This document shows, piece by piece, positions 1 to 9,900 of a DNA stretch of 64,000 nucleotides. The position numbers and the translations under genes were made by a program. This stretch comes from Diospyros lotus (Eukaryota > Streptophyta > Magnoliopsida > Ericales > Ebenaceae), in NCBI RefSeq assembly GCF_014633365.1, contig NC_068338.1, positions 15,510,616 through 15,574,615 on the forward strand, read 5' to 3'. Position 1 is the stretch's first letter; every line of letters starts with the position of its first letter. The notes under the pieces were generated by a model that saw only the letters and a program-made list of their open reading frames with translations, did not search any database and was not told the origin of the DNA.

Positions 1-1090
1 TTAACGGGCACACCCTCTGGGGTCTTGAGTTTATAAGCGCCGGGACTGTGGTCTTCCACTACTCTAAAGGGGCTGTCCCAATTAGGTAACAATTTGTTCG
101 CTTCTCGGCCACTTCGAACATCAGCTCACTGCAATACCCAATCTCCCAGAAGAAAACCCCGAGTTTTTACCTTTCGGTTATAGTACCTTTCAATACGCCG
201 ATTGTACGTTGTTTGTTAAATCTTCACCTGATCACGAAGTTCATCGAGGAGATCTAAGTTGTCTCTTAGATTTTGTTCATTAGACTCCAGGCTGAAGAGT
301 TCCACTCTGAGGGTTGGCACGCCTATTTCAACTGGGATCAAAGCTTCTGAACCATAACATAGGTTGAATGAAGTCTCGCCTGTAGATACCTTACCGTGGT
401 TCGGTAAGACCATAGAATACTTGGTAGCTCATCCACCCAGCCCCCATTTGTTTTGTCCACGTAGGCTTTCAGGCCATGCAATAAAGTTCGGTTAACGAGC
501 TCAATTTGGCCATTAGCTTGTGGATGAGCCACCGAAGTGAAATGTTGTCGTATCTTCAGCTCCTGACACCATTCCTGCATTGATCGGTCAGTGAACTGAG
601 TGCCATTATCTAAAACTAGGATCCGAGGGATTCTGAACCGACACCCTATATTCTTCCATAAAAATTGCTTCACTCGTCGGGCAGTAATGGAGGCCACTAG
701 TTCCGCCTCGACCCACTTCGTGAAATAATCTATGGCAGCAATAATGTATTTTACCTGGCCAGCTGCCGGAGGGAACGAACCTAAGATGTCGATGCCCCAT
801 TGAGCAAAGGGGCAAGGTGCAACCAAATGAGTTAAAGTGACAGTTGGTACATGAACCAGGTTAGAGGTCCATTGGCATCTATCGCAGGTTCTAACCAGCT
901 GCTTTGAATCATTCGCCATCGTGGGCCAATAATACCCTTGTTGAAGAGCCTTCTAGCTAAGGGTTCGGGCCCCAATGTGGCTTTCACATACACCTTCATG
1001 GATCTCCCTTAGAATGTAGTCCGCTTCACGGGGTCGGATACACTTGAGTAAAGGCTGCGAGAATGACCTCTTATAAAGCTCCTCGTCGAC
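1..1090 (-). pseudogene. gypsy integrase remnant (HHCC finger, DDE core, C-terminal domain)
   Basis: The best open stretch is 338-919. It starts just after a decayed HHCC zinc finger (YYWP, then CDRC) and contains the DDE core: WGIDILG, VLDNGTQF and then GQIELVNR, so the three acidic catalytic residues are still visible. A stop interrupts the frame near 958, upstream of the YYWP motif. Downstream pieces at 216-413 (GSEALIPVEIGVPT) and 1-120 (GREANKLLPNWDSPFRVV) are the usual C-terminal segment, in shifted frames. It would integrate element cDNA into the genome, but this copy is broken. The lineage fits the TAT group. Confidence 0.88.
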
Positions 1091-1094
1091 TATT

Positions 1095-1800
1095 ATGAAA
1101 CTTCAGGCCTTTCTTTTAATTTCTCGGGCTTCTGAGTCACTGTCGGGAAGTTTTCCCTCCTTTAAGTATAAGAGCAAGGGATCTACCTCGCTGGGCTCAG
1201 TCTCAACACACATTTGTTCAGCCAATTCCTTGATGCTCTTCTGTGGCAAAGATTCAATTCGAATTTCTCTGGAACTCATAGGAAAAGAGGACGAAGCAAT
1301 CCTGGACAACAGATTTGCTTCCGTGTTCATGGCCGGAGAAACATACTCCACCTTCATTGACTGAAAGCATGACATTAGCTCCTTGACCATAGCCAAATAT
1401 TTTTCCATGTGACCTTCTCGAGCCTCATACTCTCTGTTCACTTGCTATACTACCAAGTTGGAGTTCGAACTCACCTCGATTCGCTATGCTCCCAACTATT
1501 CAACTAATCTCAATTCTACTAACAAGGCCTCGTATTCAGCCTCATTATTAGATGCTTGGAACTCAAAATGCAAAGCATAGGGCCAAGTCTGCCCATCAAG
1601 GCTTCAGATCATCAACCCTGCTTCACCACCGCTCGAGGTTGAGCTTCCATCCATGGCCTGTAATATTGCTCCGAAGCTTCCTGCGATCCAATCCCTTCGA
1701 CGATAAAATTTGCCAATGCCTAGGCCTTGATAACTGGCCGAGGCCTGTACTCAATATCAAAAGCTGTAAGCTCCATCGCCCATTTCAACATCCTCCCTGA
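1095..1800 (-). pseudogene. gypsy RNase H remnant and tether to integrase
   Basis: Minus-strand translation gives the RNase H core FEFQASNNEAEYEALLVELR around 1450-1570, followed by IEVSSNSNLVV and NREYEAREG. At least three in-frame stops occur between 1440 and 1520, so the domain is not translatable as one frame. The open piece 1103-1441 covers the end of RNase H (NTEANLLSRIASS) and the spacer before integrase. The family function is degradation of the RNA strand of the RNA:DNA hybrid during reverse transcription. Confidence 0.82.
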
Positions 1801-2990
1801 GAGCTCTGGTTTGCTAAGCTCCTGCCTCAAAGGTTGGTTAGTAAGTACGATAATGGTATGAGCTTGAAAATAGGGCTAAAGTTTTCTCGCCGAGATCACC
1901 AAGGCAAAGTCCAACTTCTCCATGAGAGAATACCGAACTTCAGCCCCTGTCAATCGCTTACTGGCATAGTAAACCGGCCTCTGCCTTTTGTCTTATTCTC
2001 AAACCAGCACTGAACTCATGGCTTTTTCAGCTACTGCTAAATAAAGATACATCGGTTCTCCTTGCTAAGGCTTGGTGAGAACTGGAGGCGAGGCCAGATG
2101 TTCCTTCAACTTACTAAAAGCTTCCTGACATTTATCATCCCAGACAAAGTTCTTGGCCTTCAACAGGACCTTATAGAAAGGAAGAACCTTTTCTGCCAAC
2201 CAAGAGAGGAATCTCCCTAAAGCCGTCATTCTTCCTGTTAGGCTTTGCACTTCCTTGATGTTCCTCGAGGCTGGCATGTCCAGGATGGCTTTAACCTTCA
2301 TTGGGTTCACCTCAATTCCTCAGTGATGAACTATATAACCCAGGAACTTTCCTGCAGAAACCCCAAAAGCACATTTAACAGGATTAAGTTTTACATGAAA
2401 CTTACGAAGAGTTTGGAAGTATTTTTCCAAATCTACAGGATGATGCTCATCAATGAGGCTTTTCACCAACATGCCATCTACATAAGCTTCCATGTTTCGG
2501 CCTAGTTGATTTTGAAAAAGCTTGTTCACCAGACGCTGGTAGGTGGCCTCCGCATTCTTCAACCCGAATGGAATTACTGTGTAACAGTAGGTTGCTTTAT
2601 TAGTGATGAATGTCATCCTTTCCTGATCTTCGGGATGCAGTGGAATCTGGTGGTATCCCTGAAAAGCATCTAGAAAACTCATTAATAAACAGCCAATCGT
2701 CCTATCAATCAGGGTATTTATCCGAGGAAAAGGATAGCTATACTTCTGGAAAGCCTTGTTAAGGTCAGTGAAGTTGATACAAAGTCTTCACTTGCCCTCT
2801 ATTTTGGGCACCAACACCACGTTTGCTAACCATTCGGGATAATCAACCTCCCGAATGTATTGTGCCCCCATCAGCTCCTCTACTTCCACTTCAATCGCTC
2901 TGGCTCTTTCTTGGGCAAAACTTCGCTTCTTCTACTTCACATGTCGAAAACCTGAACATATTCCTAGCCTGTGCGTTATGACCTCCAGAT
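1801..2990 (-). pseudogene. gypsy reverse transcriptase remnant, catalytic YVDD changed to YVDG
   Basis: The fingers and palm are readable from about 2800 down to 2065: FTDLNKAFQK, then MSFLDAFQGYHQIPLH, IPFGLKNAEATYQR and EAYVDGMLVKS. The canonical YVDD box has lost its second aspartate (YVDG at about 2485), which should abolish metal binding. The connection domain continues at 2065-2310 (LTGRMTALGRFLS, FVWDDKCQEAFSKLK). Stops separate the pieces, for example near 2315. Assignment to the TAT-type gypsy RT is firm; function is lost. Confidence 0.9.
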
Positions 2991-3700
2991 CGACCTCGGG
3001 CATGTCTTGGGCTGTCCATGCGAAGACATCTACGTATTGTCGAATGAGGGCTAAGATTTGACCCCTTAGAAGGTCTTTTAACTCGGCACTTATCTTTATA
3101 CAGGGATCAGGGCAATCTTCCCTTAAAGGTACCTCCTCAAGCTTGTCCACGGGTTCTGCCATCTTCGGATCTCCCGACCCCTCCAATAGAAAACTGACGA
3201 TTGGTGGGGGTCTTTCCTTATTTTCTCCTTCTAAGCCCTTTCTATGACTAGAAGTTTCTCCTTGCAGCGGTTTCTCCTCCATCTGTCCTCGCGGGGTCTC
3301 TACATTCCTTGCCATGCCTATGGAGGCCATGTAACATTCCTAGGCCGAACACAGATCTCCTCGCACTTCTCCTACCCCATTGGTTGTGGGGAACTTTATT
3401 ATCATAAGATATGTGCTAGGAATAACCTGAAGAGCGTTGAGGCCCGACCTCCCCAAAATCATGTTATAAGCTGCAGGCACATCTACCACCAAAACATCCA
3501 GCATAACCCGGGAGGTTTAAGAACCCTTTCCCAAGATCAACGGAAGCTGAATGACTCCATCCGAATACATTGCTTCCCCATCAAATCCAACCAAGAGGAC
3601 ACAAGCCAGTCTTAGCTGCTCCAATCGGTATCCAATGCCCTAAAAGGCTTACTTGTATAAGATCTTCGAAGAACTACCCAGATCTACTAGGATCCGCCAA
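2991..3700 (-). pseudogene. gypsy aspartic protease remnant and linker
   Basis: The retropepsin motif reads RILVDLGSSSKILY at about 3690-3650 where related elements have LVDNGSS or LVDQGS. It is followed by a region with PLILGKGS, a stop, VVDVPAAYNMILGRSGLN and STYHMIIKFPT, the usual second half of the domain. The N-terminal side (3674-3865) is in another frame (ISFLDNELPGYQ), and about 15 residues before the active site appear to be missing. The open segment 2932-3330 is the linker between protease and reverse transcriptase and ends with DVFAWTAQDMPEVD. The protease would have cut the polyprotein. Confidence 0.82.
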
Positions 3701-3989
3701 AGCTCCCACTTTCCAAGTTCGGTTCTGATACCCAGGGAGTTCGTTATCTAAAAAGGAGATCGCCTCCCCTCCCCTCGACCTCTTCACTCCCGGGGTTCGG
3801 CTACGCCCTAAATCCTCCTCACCCTTCGCACCCGGGACTTCTTTCGCGGTAAGGGTATGGAACACTGGGGGCTGAGGATGATCTTCTCCTGCTTGCGGTG
3901 GTCTCTCCCTCCGGGGTGAATTCCGAACGCGTTCTCGCTCCTCACATCAATCCCGCCTGGGGTGAGGACTTTGTGAACGTCGTTCTCGC

Positions 3990-4838
3990 CTATGAAGCAC
4001 GAAAACGGCTCGGAGATGCCGTTTTGGCGTTTCCGAACCGTTTCCCGTTTCGAAAACGGGAAAAACGGCCCGAAATGTTTTTCGGGCCGTTTGTGTAATT
4101 TTTAGAAAATTCTGGGCCGTTTCAGAATTTACCAAAATTTGTTAGAAACACGTTTCCAGCCGGACGCGTTTCAGCCGCACGATTTGATGAAGCCTTGGTC
4201 TAAACTCCTCATCTTTTCCTCTCTTTTTCTTCGTCCAGTTCGGCCCTGATCTAAACTCCTCATTTTTTCCTCTCTTCTTCTTCTTCTTCTTCCAATTCGA
4301 TCGCCTTCGCGCGCTTCTGCAGCACGTTTCTTCTTCCAGTTCGATCGCCTTCGCGCATTTCTGCAGCACGTTTTCCTGATATAATGCTTCTAGCTATAAG
4401 GGCTATAACTTACTTATGCGATATGAATCCTCGGTCTTCGGGTTCTCTTGTTCGGCGTGATGCAGTTTCTGCTCTTTGTCAGAGATTAATTGCCGTCCAG
4501 TACCTTGATGTAGCTGGACAAGTATGTTGAACGCTGGAATGAGTACATTTGCCCCTGTGCATATAAGCATGCATGATTTTGACCCTGTTTTAGTGTGCTG
4601 AAACATGTTTTAGTGTGCTGAAAGTTGGAATAAGTACCTTGAGCCTCTCGTTTTTGTCTATTGTTTATATTTATTTATTTTATTTTTTATATTAAAAATT
4701 ATATTTATAAAAAAGTCCTTATATTTTTTAAATTTACAGTTTACCCCGCGTTTTCGTTTCCTACCTTTATAGAAAAATGTCGTTTCCGCGTTTCCGTTTC
4801 CTATCAGAAACGTCTCCCGTTTTCGTTTCCGTGCAATC
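3990..4838. mobile_element. non-autonomous element with imperfect inverted ends, nested in the gypsy copy
   Basis: It separates gypsy gag (ends near 4838) from the protease region (resumes near 3985). The left end reads GCACGAAAACGG. The right end, read inward on the other strand, is GCACGGAAACGAAAACGG, so the termini are imperfect inverted repeats rich in AAACG. The flanks (CTATGAAG against CAATCTAG) could be an eroded 8-bp duplication, which is uncertain. The interior has a TTC-rich tract near 4273-4292, a duplicated block (CTGCAGCACG at about 4317 and 4371), an AT-rich tail and a piece of cellular coding sequence. No transposase is visible. A hAT- or Mutator-type Pack element is the likely class. 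Confidence 0.6.
4378..4521 (+). pseudogene. captured exon fragment of an UPL3/UPL4-type HECT E3 ubiquitin ligase
   Basis: Forty-eight codons are open on the plus strand and read DIMLLAIRAITYLCD, then LVRRDAVSALCQRL and YLDVAGQ. This matches, from memory of the family, the armadillo-like repeat region of plant UPL3 (KAKTUS) and UPL4. The match ends exactly at GTATGT, a plausible splice donor, and a stop follows at once, so an exon with the start of its intron seems to have been captured as genomic DNA. It lies inside the inverted-repeat element at 3990-4838, in the opposite direction to the surrounding gypsy element. No start codon or HECT domain is present. Functional only, if at all, as a source of antisense or small RNA. 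Confidence 0.72.
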
Positions 4839-6168
4839 TAGGCTCTCGCCCCTTTCGGGGATCCGCCTCCCTGGCCATAAAACTCTTGAGGAAACCCCGA
4901 TTGATGAGCTCCTGGATCTCCTTGATCTCCTCCTTCAACTGATGGCATTCCTCTATATCATGACAATAATCTCGGTGGAAGCGACAATACTTATTTCGAT
5001 TCCTCTTATTGAACTGTGCCCACATGGGCAATGGCTTCTTCAAATAGTCCTTTCCCTCAATAGTGACAAGGATCTCTGCCCTAGGAGCATTCAGGGGAGT
5101 GAAACTACTCGATTCCCACCGAGGGCGGCACTTCTCACTTCGATCCTCCCTTCTACCTTCACTCTTATTTTCTTCGGAATGCTTCTTTTTCTCTTTCTTC
5201 TCAGTGTATTTGGCTCTTTTCGCCTGCATCACCTCCTCAACATTAATATACTTTGTTGCCTGGCCCAAGATATCCGTGAACTTAAGCGGGGGAGTTTTGG
5301 CCAACGACTGAGTGAATGGTCTGGGCTTTAGGGCATTTTAGAATGCCACCATAGCGACACTATAAACAAAGTTTTCAATGCTCAATGCTTCCATATTAAA
5401 CCTCGAGACAAAATCCTTCAAGGATTCGCCTTGCTTCTGCTTTAGGTTGACGAGGGCCATAGTGGACCTTCGATGCCTCTGAAGAGGCGCAAAGTGAGCC
5501 AGAAAGCTACTCTGAAGCTGCGCAAAGTTGGCTATTAAGTGATGGGCCAGATTTGAATACCAGGTGCGCGCGTTCCCTTCCAATGTGGCCAAGAAGACTC
5601 TGCACCACATCACATCGGATGCATCCTGCACCATCATGTGGGAAGTAAAAAGATCCAGGTGATCCATCGGGTCAATAGTTCCTGCATAAGGCTTGATAGT
5701 CGGAATGCAAAGATGTTTGGGTGGCACTGCAGCCATAATCTCTAGGTCGAGGGGTTAGTTCACGACCGTCCCCCAAGACTCTCTTGGCTTCGATTTCAAG
5801 GCCGTTGCTGCGCATACGACATGCTGAAAGACTCGTCGGCCTCCCCATGTCCATCCTCTTATCCCTGCCCTCGAGGGTCTACCTTGCGCGGGCAAGATCC
5901 TTCCTCCAGCGGGGTCTCCTGGCTCCCCCCCCCCCCCCCCCCGCTTGAGAATGATGGGCTTGCTGGTGCTGGTGGTCCAGGAAGTCAATGAGTAGCTCCG
6001 TCAGGCGCTGGACCTAATTCTCCAAAAGTGTGATCCGATCAGGAGGGAGAGGAGGATTATCTGGGCTACGGTCTCTCCCTTGCTGGGTCCTCTCGAAGGA
6101 TTGTTCTGACTCAGCTCCGGGGTGGGGTTTGCACCAGCAACCTGATATTGATGCCTTCTGGTGGCCAT
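4839..6168 (-). pseudogene. gypsy gag remnant
   Basis: The start ATG is at 6168 (MATRRHQYQVAGANP), just inside the primer-binding site. A stop near 6016 and frameshifts around 5740-5990 break the N-terminal part. The capsid-like part is open at 5338-5736 (PYAGTIDPMDHLDLFTSHM, ARTWYSNL, then FVSRFN). The second part (5304 to about 4838) has a lysine/arginine-rich stretch and a zinc-knuckle-like YCRFHRDYCHDIEECHQL, ending at the nested element. Gag would package the element RNA. An 18-base C run at about 5925-5942 lies in the frame-shifted part. Confidence 0.87.
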
Positions 6169-6234
6169 TAGGATAGAGTGAGATCCTGAATGTCGAGATA
6201 AAGCGTACTAGAGAGACAGAAAGAAAAATGCCTT

Positions 6235-6252
6235 GGCCTCACGATGGGTGTC
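6235..6252 (-). other. primer-binding site of the gypsy element
   Basis: On the minus strand the 18 bases read GACACCCATCGTGAGGCC immediately after the LTR. TAT-type elements usually have TGGCGCCCACCGTGGGGC here. The differences are mostly CG-to-CA/TG changes, as expected from decay of methylated CpG sites. Confidence 0.7.
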
Positions 6253-6255
6253 AAT

Positions 6256-6746
6256 TGATGATGCGGTGGCCGATCACCTGCCCTTGTCTCGAACAATGAA
6301 GTCGGGGACTTGCTCCCCCGGAATCACTCCGACGCTCAAGTCAGATCACTGGGTTATCTTAAGCTCAAAACATACAGTTCAGAATTTAGAGAAAGAGTAG
6401 AGAAAGTTTACCCGTCCCTGTTGCTTTCCTTTTATCCTTTTGCCAAGATAAGGATTCTCTTTCGAATCGCCAAGATCTCTATCCCCTACCTTGCGGAGCT
6501 ATGATCTTACCAATATGGATATTGATAATCGTTCCCGAAGAGTTCGGGATAGTCTTTATCACCATGAAACTCGAAGCGATGATTGATGCTGAGGATTCTA
6601 GAAGATCTTCGCTGAGTAACAGGTTAGCCAGTGTGTTGAGGCATATCTACCACGTGTCTTCTCTGAGCTTAAGTAGGATGACGTCAAGAGAGTGGTTCTT
6701 TAGCGGAGCCCCCCCCCCCCCCCCCGGACCTAGGTGCATGCGCTCA
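6256..6746 (-). repeat. 5' LTR of the TAT-type gypsy element
   Basis: The LTR begins (in plus coordinates) with TG next to the primer-binding site. It probably ends at ...GCGCTCA near 6746, giving a minus-strand start TGAGCGCATG. The outer limit is uncertain because the partner LTR and target duplication are outside the window. A run of about 17 C lies near 6710-6725. It sits about 215 bp beyond the stop codon of the GH127 gene and could contribute its polyadenylation region. Confidence 0.6.
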
Positions 6747-6961
6747 ACGCTTTTTGAAAACATTCTCAAATCATTGCTTCTAGTCAATAACATTAAAAAT
6801 GTTAAACGATATATCTAAACAGGACTTAAAAAGAAAATTTTAATCTCATGGCAAGAAAAACAAGAACCATAAAGTCTGTATAAGATGTAGAAAAATATAA
6901 GACCACTACCCTTCCATTATTCCATAACTCTTAACTCTTCACTTCCCCAACTTCCAAGTCT
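6747..6961 (-). other. 3' untranslated/flanking region of the GH127 gene
   Basis: This short region lies between the stop codon at 6962 and the gypsy LTR. It is AT-rich on the minus strand, with GGAATAATGG near 6920 and TTATATTTTTC, compatible with a plant polyadenylation region. No coding potential was seen. Confidence 0.45.
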
Positions 6962-9900
6962 TCAAGACTGTACGTTGAAATATACAGTATAAGATTCATC
7001 CCTCAAGCTAAACAATGGAGCAAGAAGAAAATGTCTTTTCATCCCCTTTGCAATGAAGCTCATAGGATGATAGTGAGCAATTCCATCTTCCAGTGTAAAG
7101 CTGGTTGCTTGTTCAAATGCTCCATCAGAAAATCCAGACCTGCAGCTCAACTTGATGCTTGATCCTGGTTGGTAGTTCAAACCACCATATATGAAGCAAC
7201 CCTTCCAGCTTTCGGACTCTAGCGAAACTGAACTAGCGCTCCCATCCAGCCCGGCAACCACACGAAAAACAGAGCCCTTGGCATCAGCAGAATCCACCAC
7301 AGCAAGGCTTTCTTCTCTTCCTTGTTGCACCACAACCATACCCGGCAAATCAATTGGTTCAAGCATGACAGAGTTCCCGATGGGATCCTTTCGTTCAAAA
7401 GATTCTGAAGATGCTGTGTCTTTTAAGATGAGTCTAAAAGTGGCATGCACCGAAGAGTCAGTTCCAGGTTCAGGAAAGTTCTCCATTGTAATTGAACGGT
7501 TTGAGTTTGTGAGGACATATGTTGATTTGCCAAGCTTTTGGGAAATTGAGACGACGTGAGAATTGTAATTGGCAGGAATCGGAGTTATCCAGTCTGAAAG
7601 AGAACTAGCTGACCCTGTATTGATGTCCCAGTCTCCGCTGGTCAGACCAGCCAGCAGGTAAGGGCCGTAGAGAATTGCCTGAAGAGAAGAATAGTCCGGG
7701 CGATCATCTGCAGTTTGTGAAAAGATATCTTCAATTAGTGCCATGTACAACTGTTTATATGAAAGTATAAGTGAAATCTAATCTAACACATGCTGTAGTC
7801 TAGGAGAACCATAGGCCATCATAATATTTTGAGCAATTACCTTTGATAGCCTCAGTCCTTAGGATTATTGGCAATTCAAGAGTAATTGTGTCACCAGGGC
7901 TCCATTTTCTTGTGACTGATAGGAAGCTACCTGCCCCAGAAGTAGGAAAATATGGCCAAAAGTTATGAATGAAAATCACTAGTGAAGTTGAATTGGAATT
8001 GGGCCACTATCAACTAAATATTGACTTCATCGCAGTGGTATAGTTGGCATAATTGCTCTGAAAATAGATGAATAACAAAGGACAAAGAGGAAATTTAAAT
8101 AGGTAGAGGAATATTCAAAAAGAAGAGAGAGAATTCAAACCTGGAGTTGGCAGTGACAGATCCTCACCATTATAGGCTGCCTTTGCGCCATTTGAGTGTG
8201 TCCACAGTGGTATACGCAAATACAAGGTAGATGTCAGACCATCCTGCATATACAACATAAATAACTTCATTATGAGGCTGTATTCTGATATTTGCTTTCA
8301 CTCTCCTCTTAGTTCTGGGCCTCAACAAATAAAACAAAAATAAAGTTCATCATCCCGACACCAATTTTTTTCTATATTTTGATAGAAGCCTGTAACGCAA
8401 GGAAGTGCTGAAGGACATGCTTACACATATAAAAGGACGTATGAGTTTTCAATTTATTCTCAGCTTAGAATCAGCTTATCAACTTCTTCATTTCGAAGTA
8501 GTATATTGTACTCCAACGATATATAAATCTTCTTTCTAGAGATAACTAAAACTTCCTGGCCACAAGTCACCTCAATTCCTTTCCATAAAGACTGTTTCAT
8601 TTAACATACTCCCCAATTTGGTGGCAGTATGTTGTGTTAAGAGTTTGATTTAATATATTCAGGCAACACATTATTTTCACACTTCAATATTATGCGAGCA
8701 AGAAATGCCCCCGTGTGAGCATTGCCAAACCAAACTTGCTCTTTCATTATATTCTAATAAACAACGGTTTAAAACATCAAAAAACCACACATAAAATAAA
8801 ATAACCTACACTTGATTAATAGATAGTTGACAAAAGTATTCACCGTTAATGACACTGTCAATGTCACTTGAAGGCGAGGGTCCCATGCAACGGCAGGCTC
8901 CACTTTCTGATTTAGTAATATCTGTGCAGATTTCCAATTTAGTGAACTTGATATGTATTGGATGATGTAAAGCCCTGGATTCTTTCCCACATCTTCAAAG
9001 TATATTGAATCTCCCAACTTCGAGAATGACTCAATGCCTAAATTAGCCAGGAAAATTGAACAGAGGAGGAAAAAGAAACCCCAAGTAAAAGTTAGCAATA
9101 GATATAAAGGGAATGGAAGACTGGATGAAAGAATCCACAGCATAACTAAGAAAGAAATCATCTGTTAACATGAAAAGTGAGTAGAGCAGCATAATCTATT
9201 TTTGTCCATTAAAAATACAGACAAACAAGAAATCAAATTATCCGTTTCAGATGAATATACATGCTTAACAGCACCTTCCTTGATTTCTCAATCAAAACCA
9301 AAAAAAAAAAATCAAATATTGAGGATTCAAGCCCAGACCTGTACCATAGCAGCACCAAAAAGAATCAAATTTTGTTCCCCACTTATGGTAGCTTCTGGCC
9401 TTGGATTGTCCACGGCCTAGTGGGAGCATGTAGATCATCACTCCAGGCTCTCTTCCTCTTTGGATACTCAGCACACCATTCGTCAGGGCCCTCTCATAAT
9501 AATCTGCATATTCCATCTCTTTGGTCCATCTAAACAAGTGGCGAGACACCTATAATAAAAAACATCAATGATGCCTGGTAAAGCAAGGTTGAAATTTTAC
9601 ACATAGGTCAATGGCTAAGGCACTGCCCTGCCATTCCCAAAAAAAATGCACAATATTCCTGAACTAGGATTGAAATAAGAATTAACTCGATTCTCAATGT
9701 CTAAGAAACTTCCAACCAGCCCTCTCAGTTATTGCATATTTAGATGAAAAAATTTGCACCCATTTGCTGCATCATATAAAATAACATTCAGAGCAGCAAA
9801 ATAAGCTATGGAGTGGACCTTTAGCATATTATATGTTGTACATGATTCTTCATTCTCAGTTTGTAGAGTGCTTGCTAGTCGCTTTGGGTCTGACCTGCAC

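Larger units (their letters stand above)
1..6746 (-). mobile_element. Ty3/gypsy LTR retrotransposon, TAT (Retand-like) type, decayed, 3' end outside window
   Basis: Read on the minus strand the order is LTR (6746-6256), primer-binding site, gag (from 6168), protease, reverse transcriptase, RNase H and integrase running off position 1. Gene order and the gag zinc-knuckle context (YCRFHRDYCHDIEECHQL, near 4900) are those of plant Ty3/gypsy TAT elements. All coding parts carry stops or frameshifts, so it is a dead copy. A separate element with inverted ends sits between gag and protease at about 3990-4838. The intact neighbouring gene ends about 215 bp from the LTR and lies on the same strand. 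Confidence 0.9.

Noticed and set aside
9596..9650. tRNA-like or SINE-like text (TAGGTCAATGGCTAAGGCA)
   Set aside because: No matching box B or pairing pattern of a tRNA could be found nearby; left as intron.
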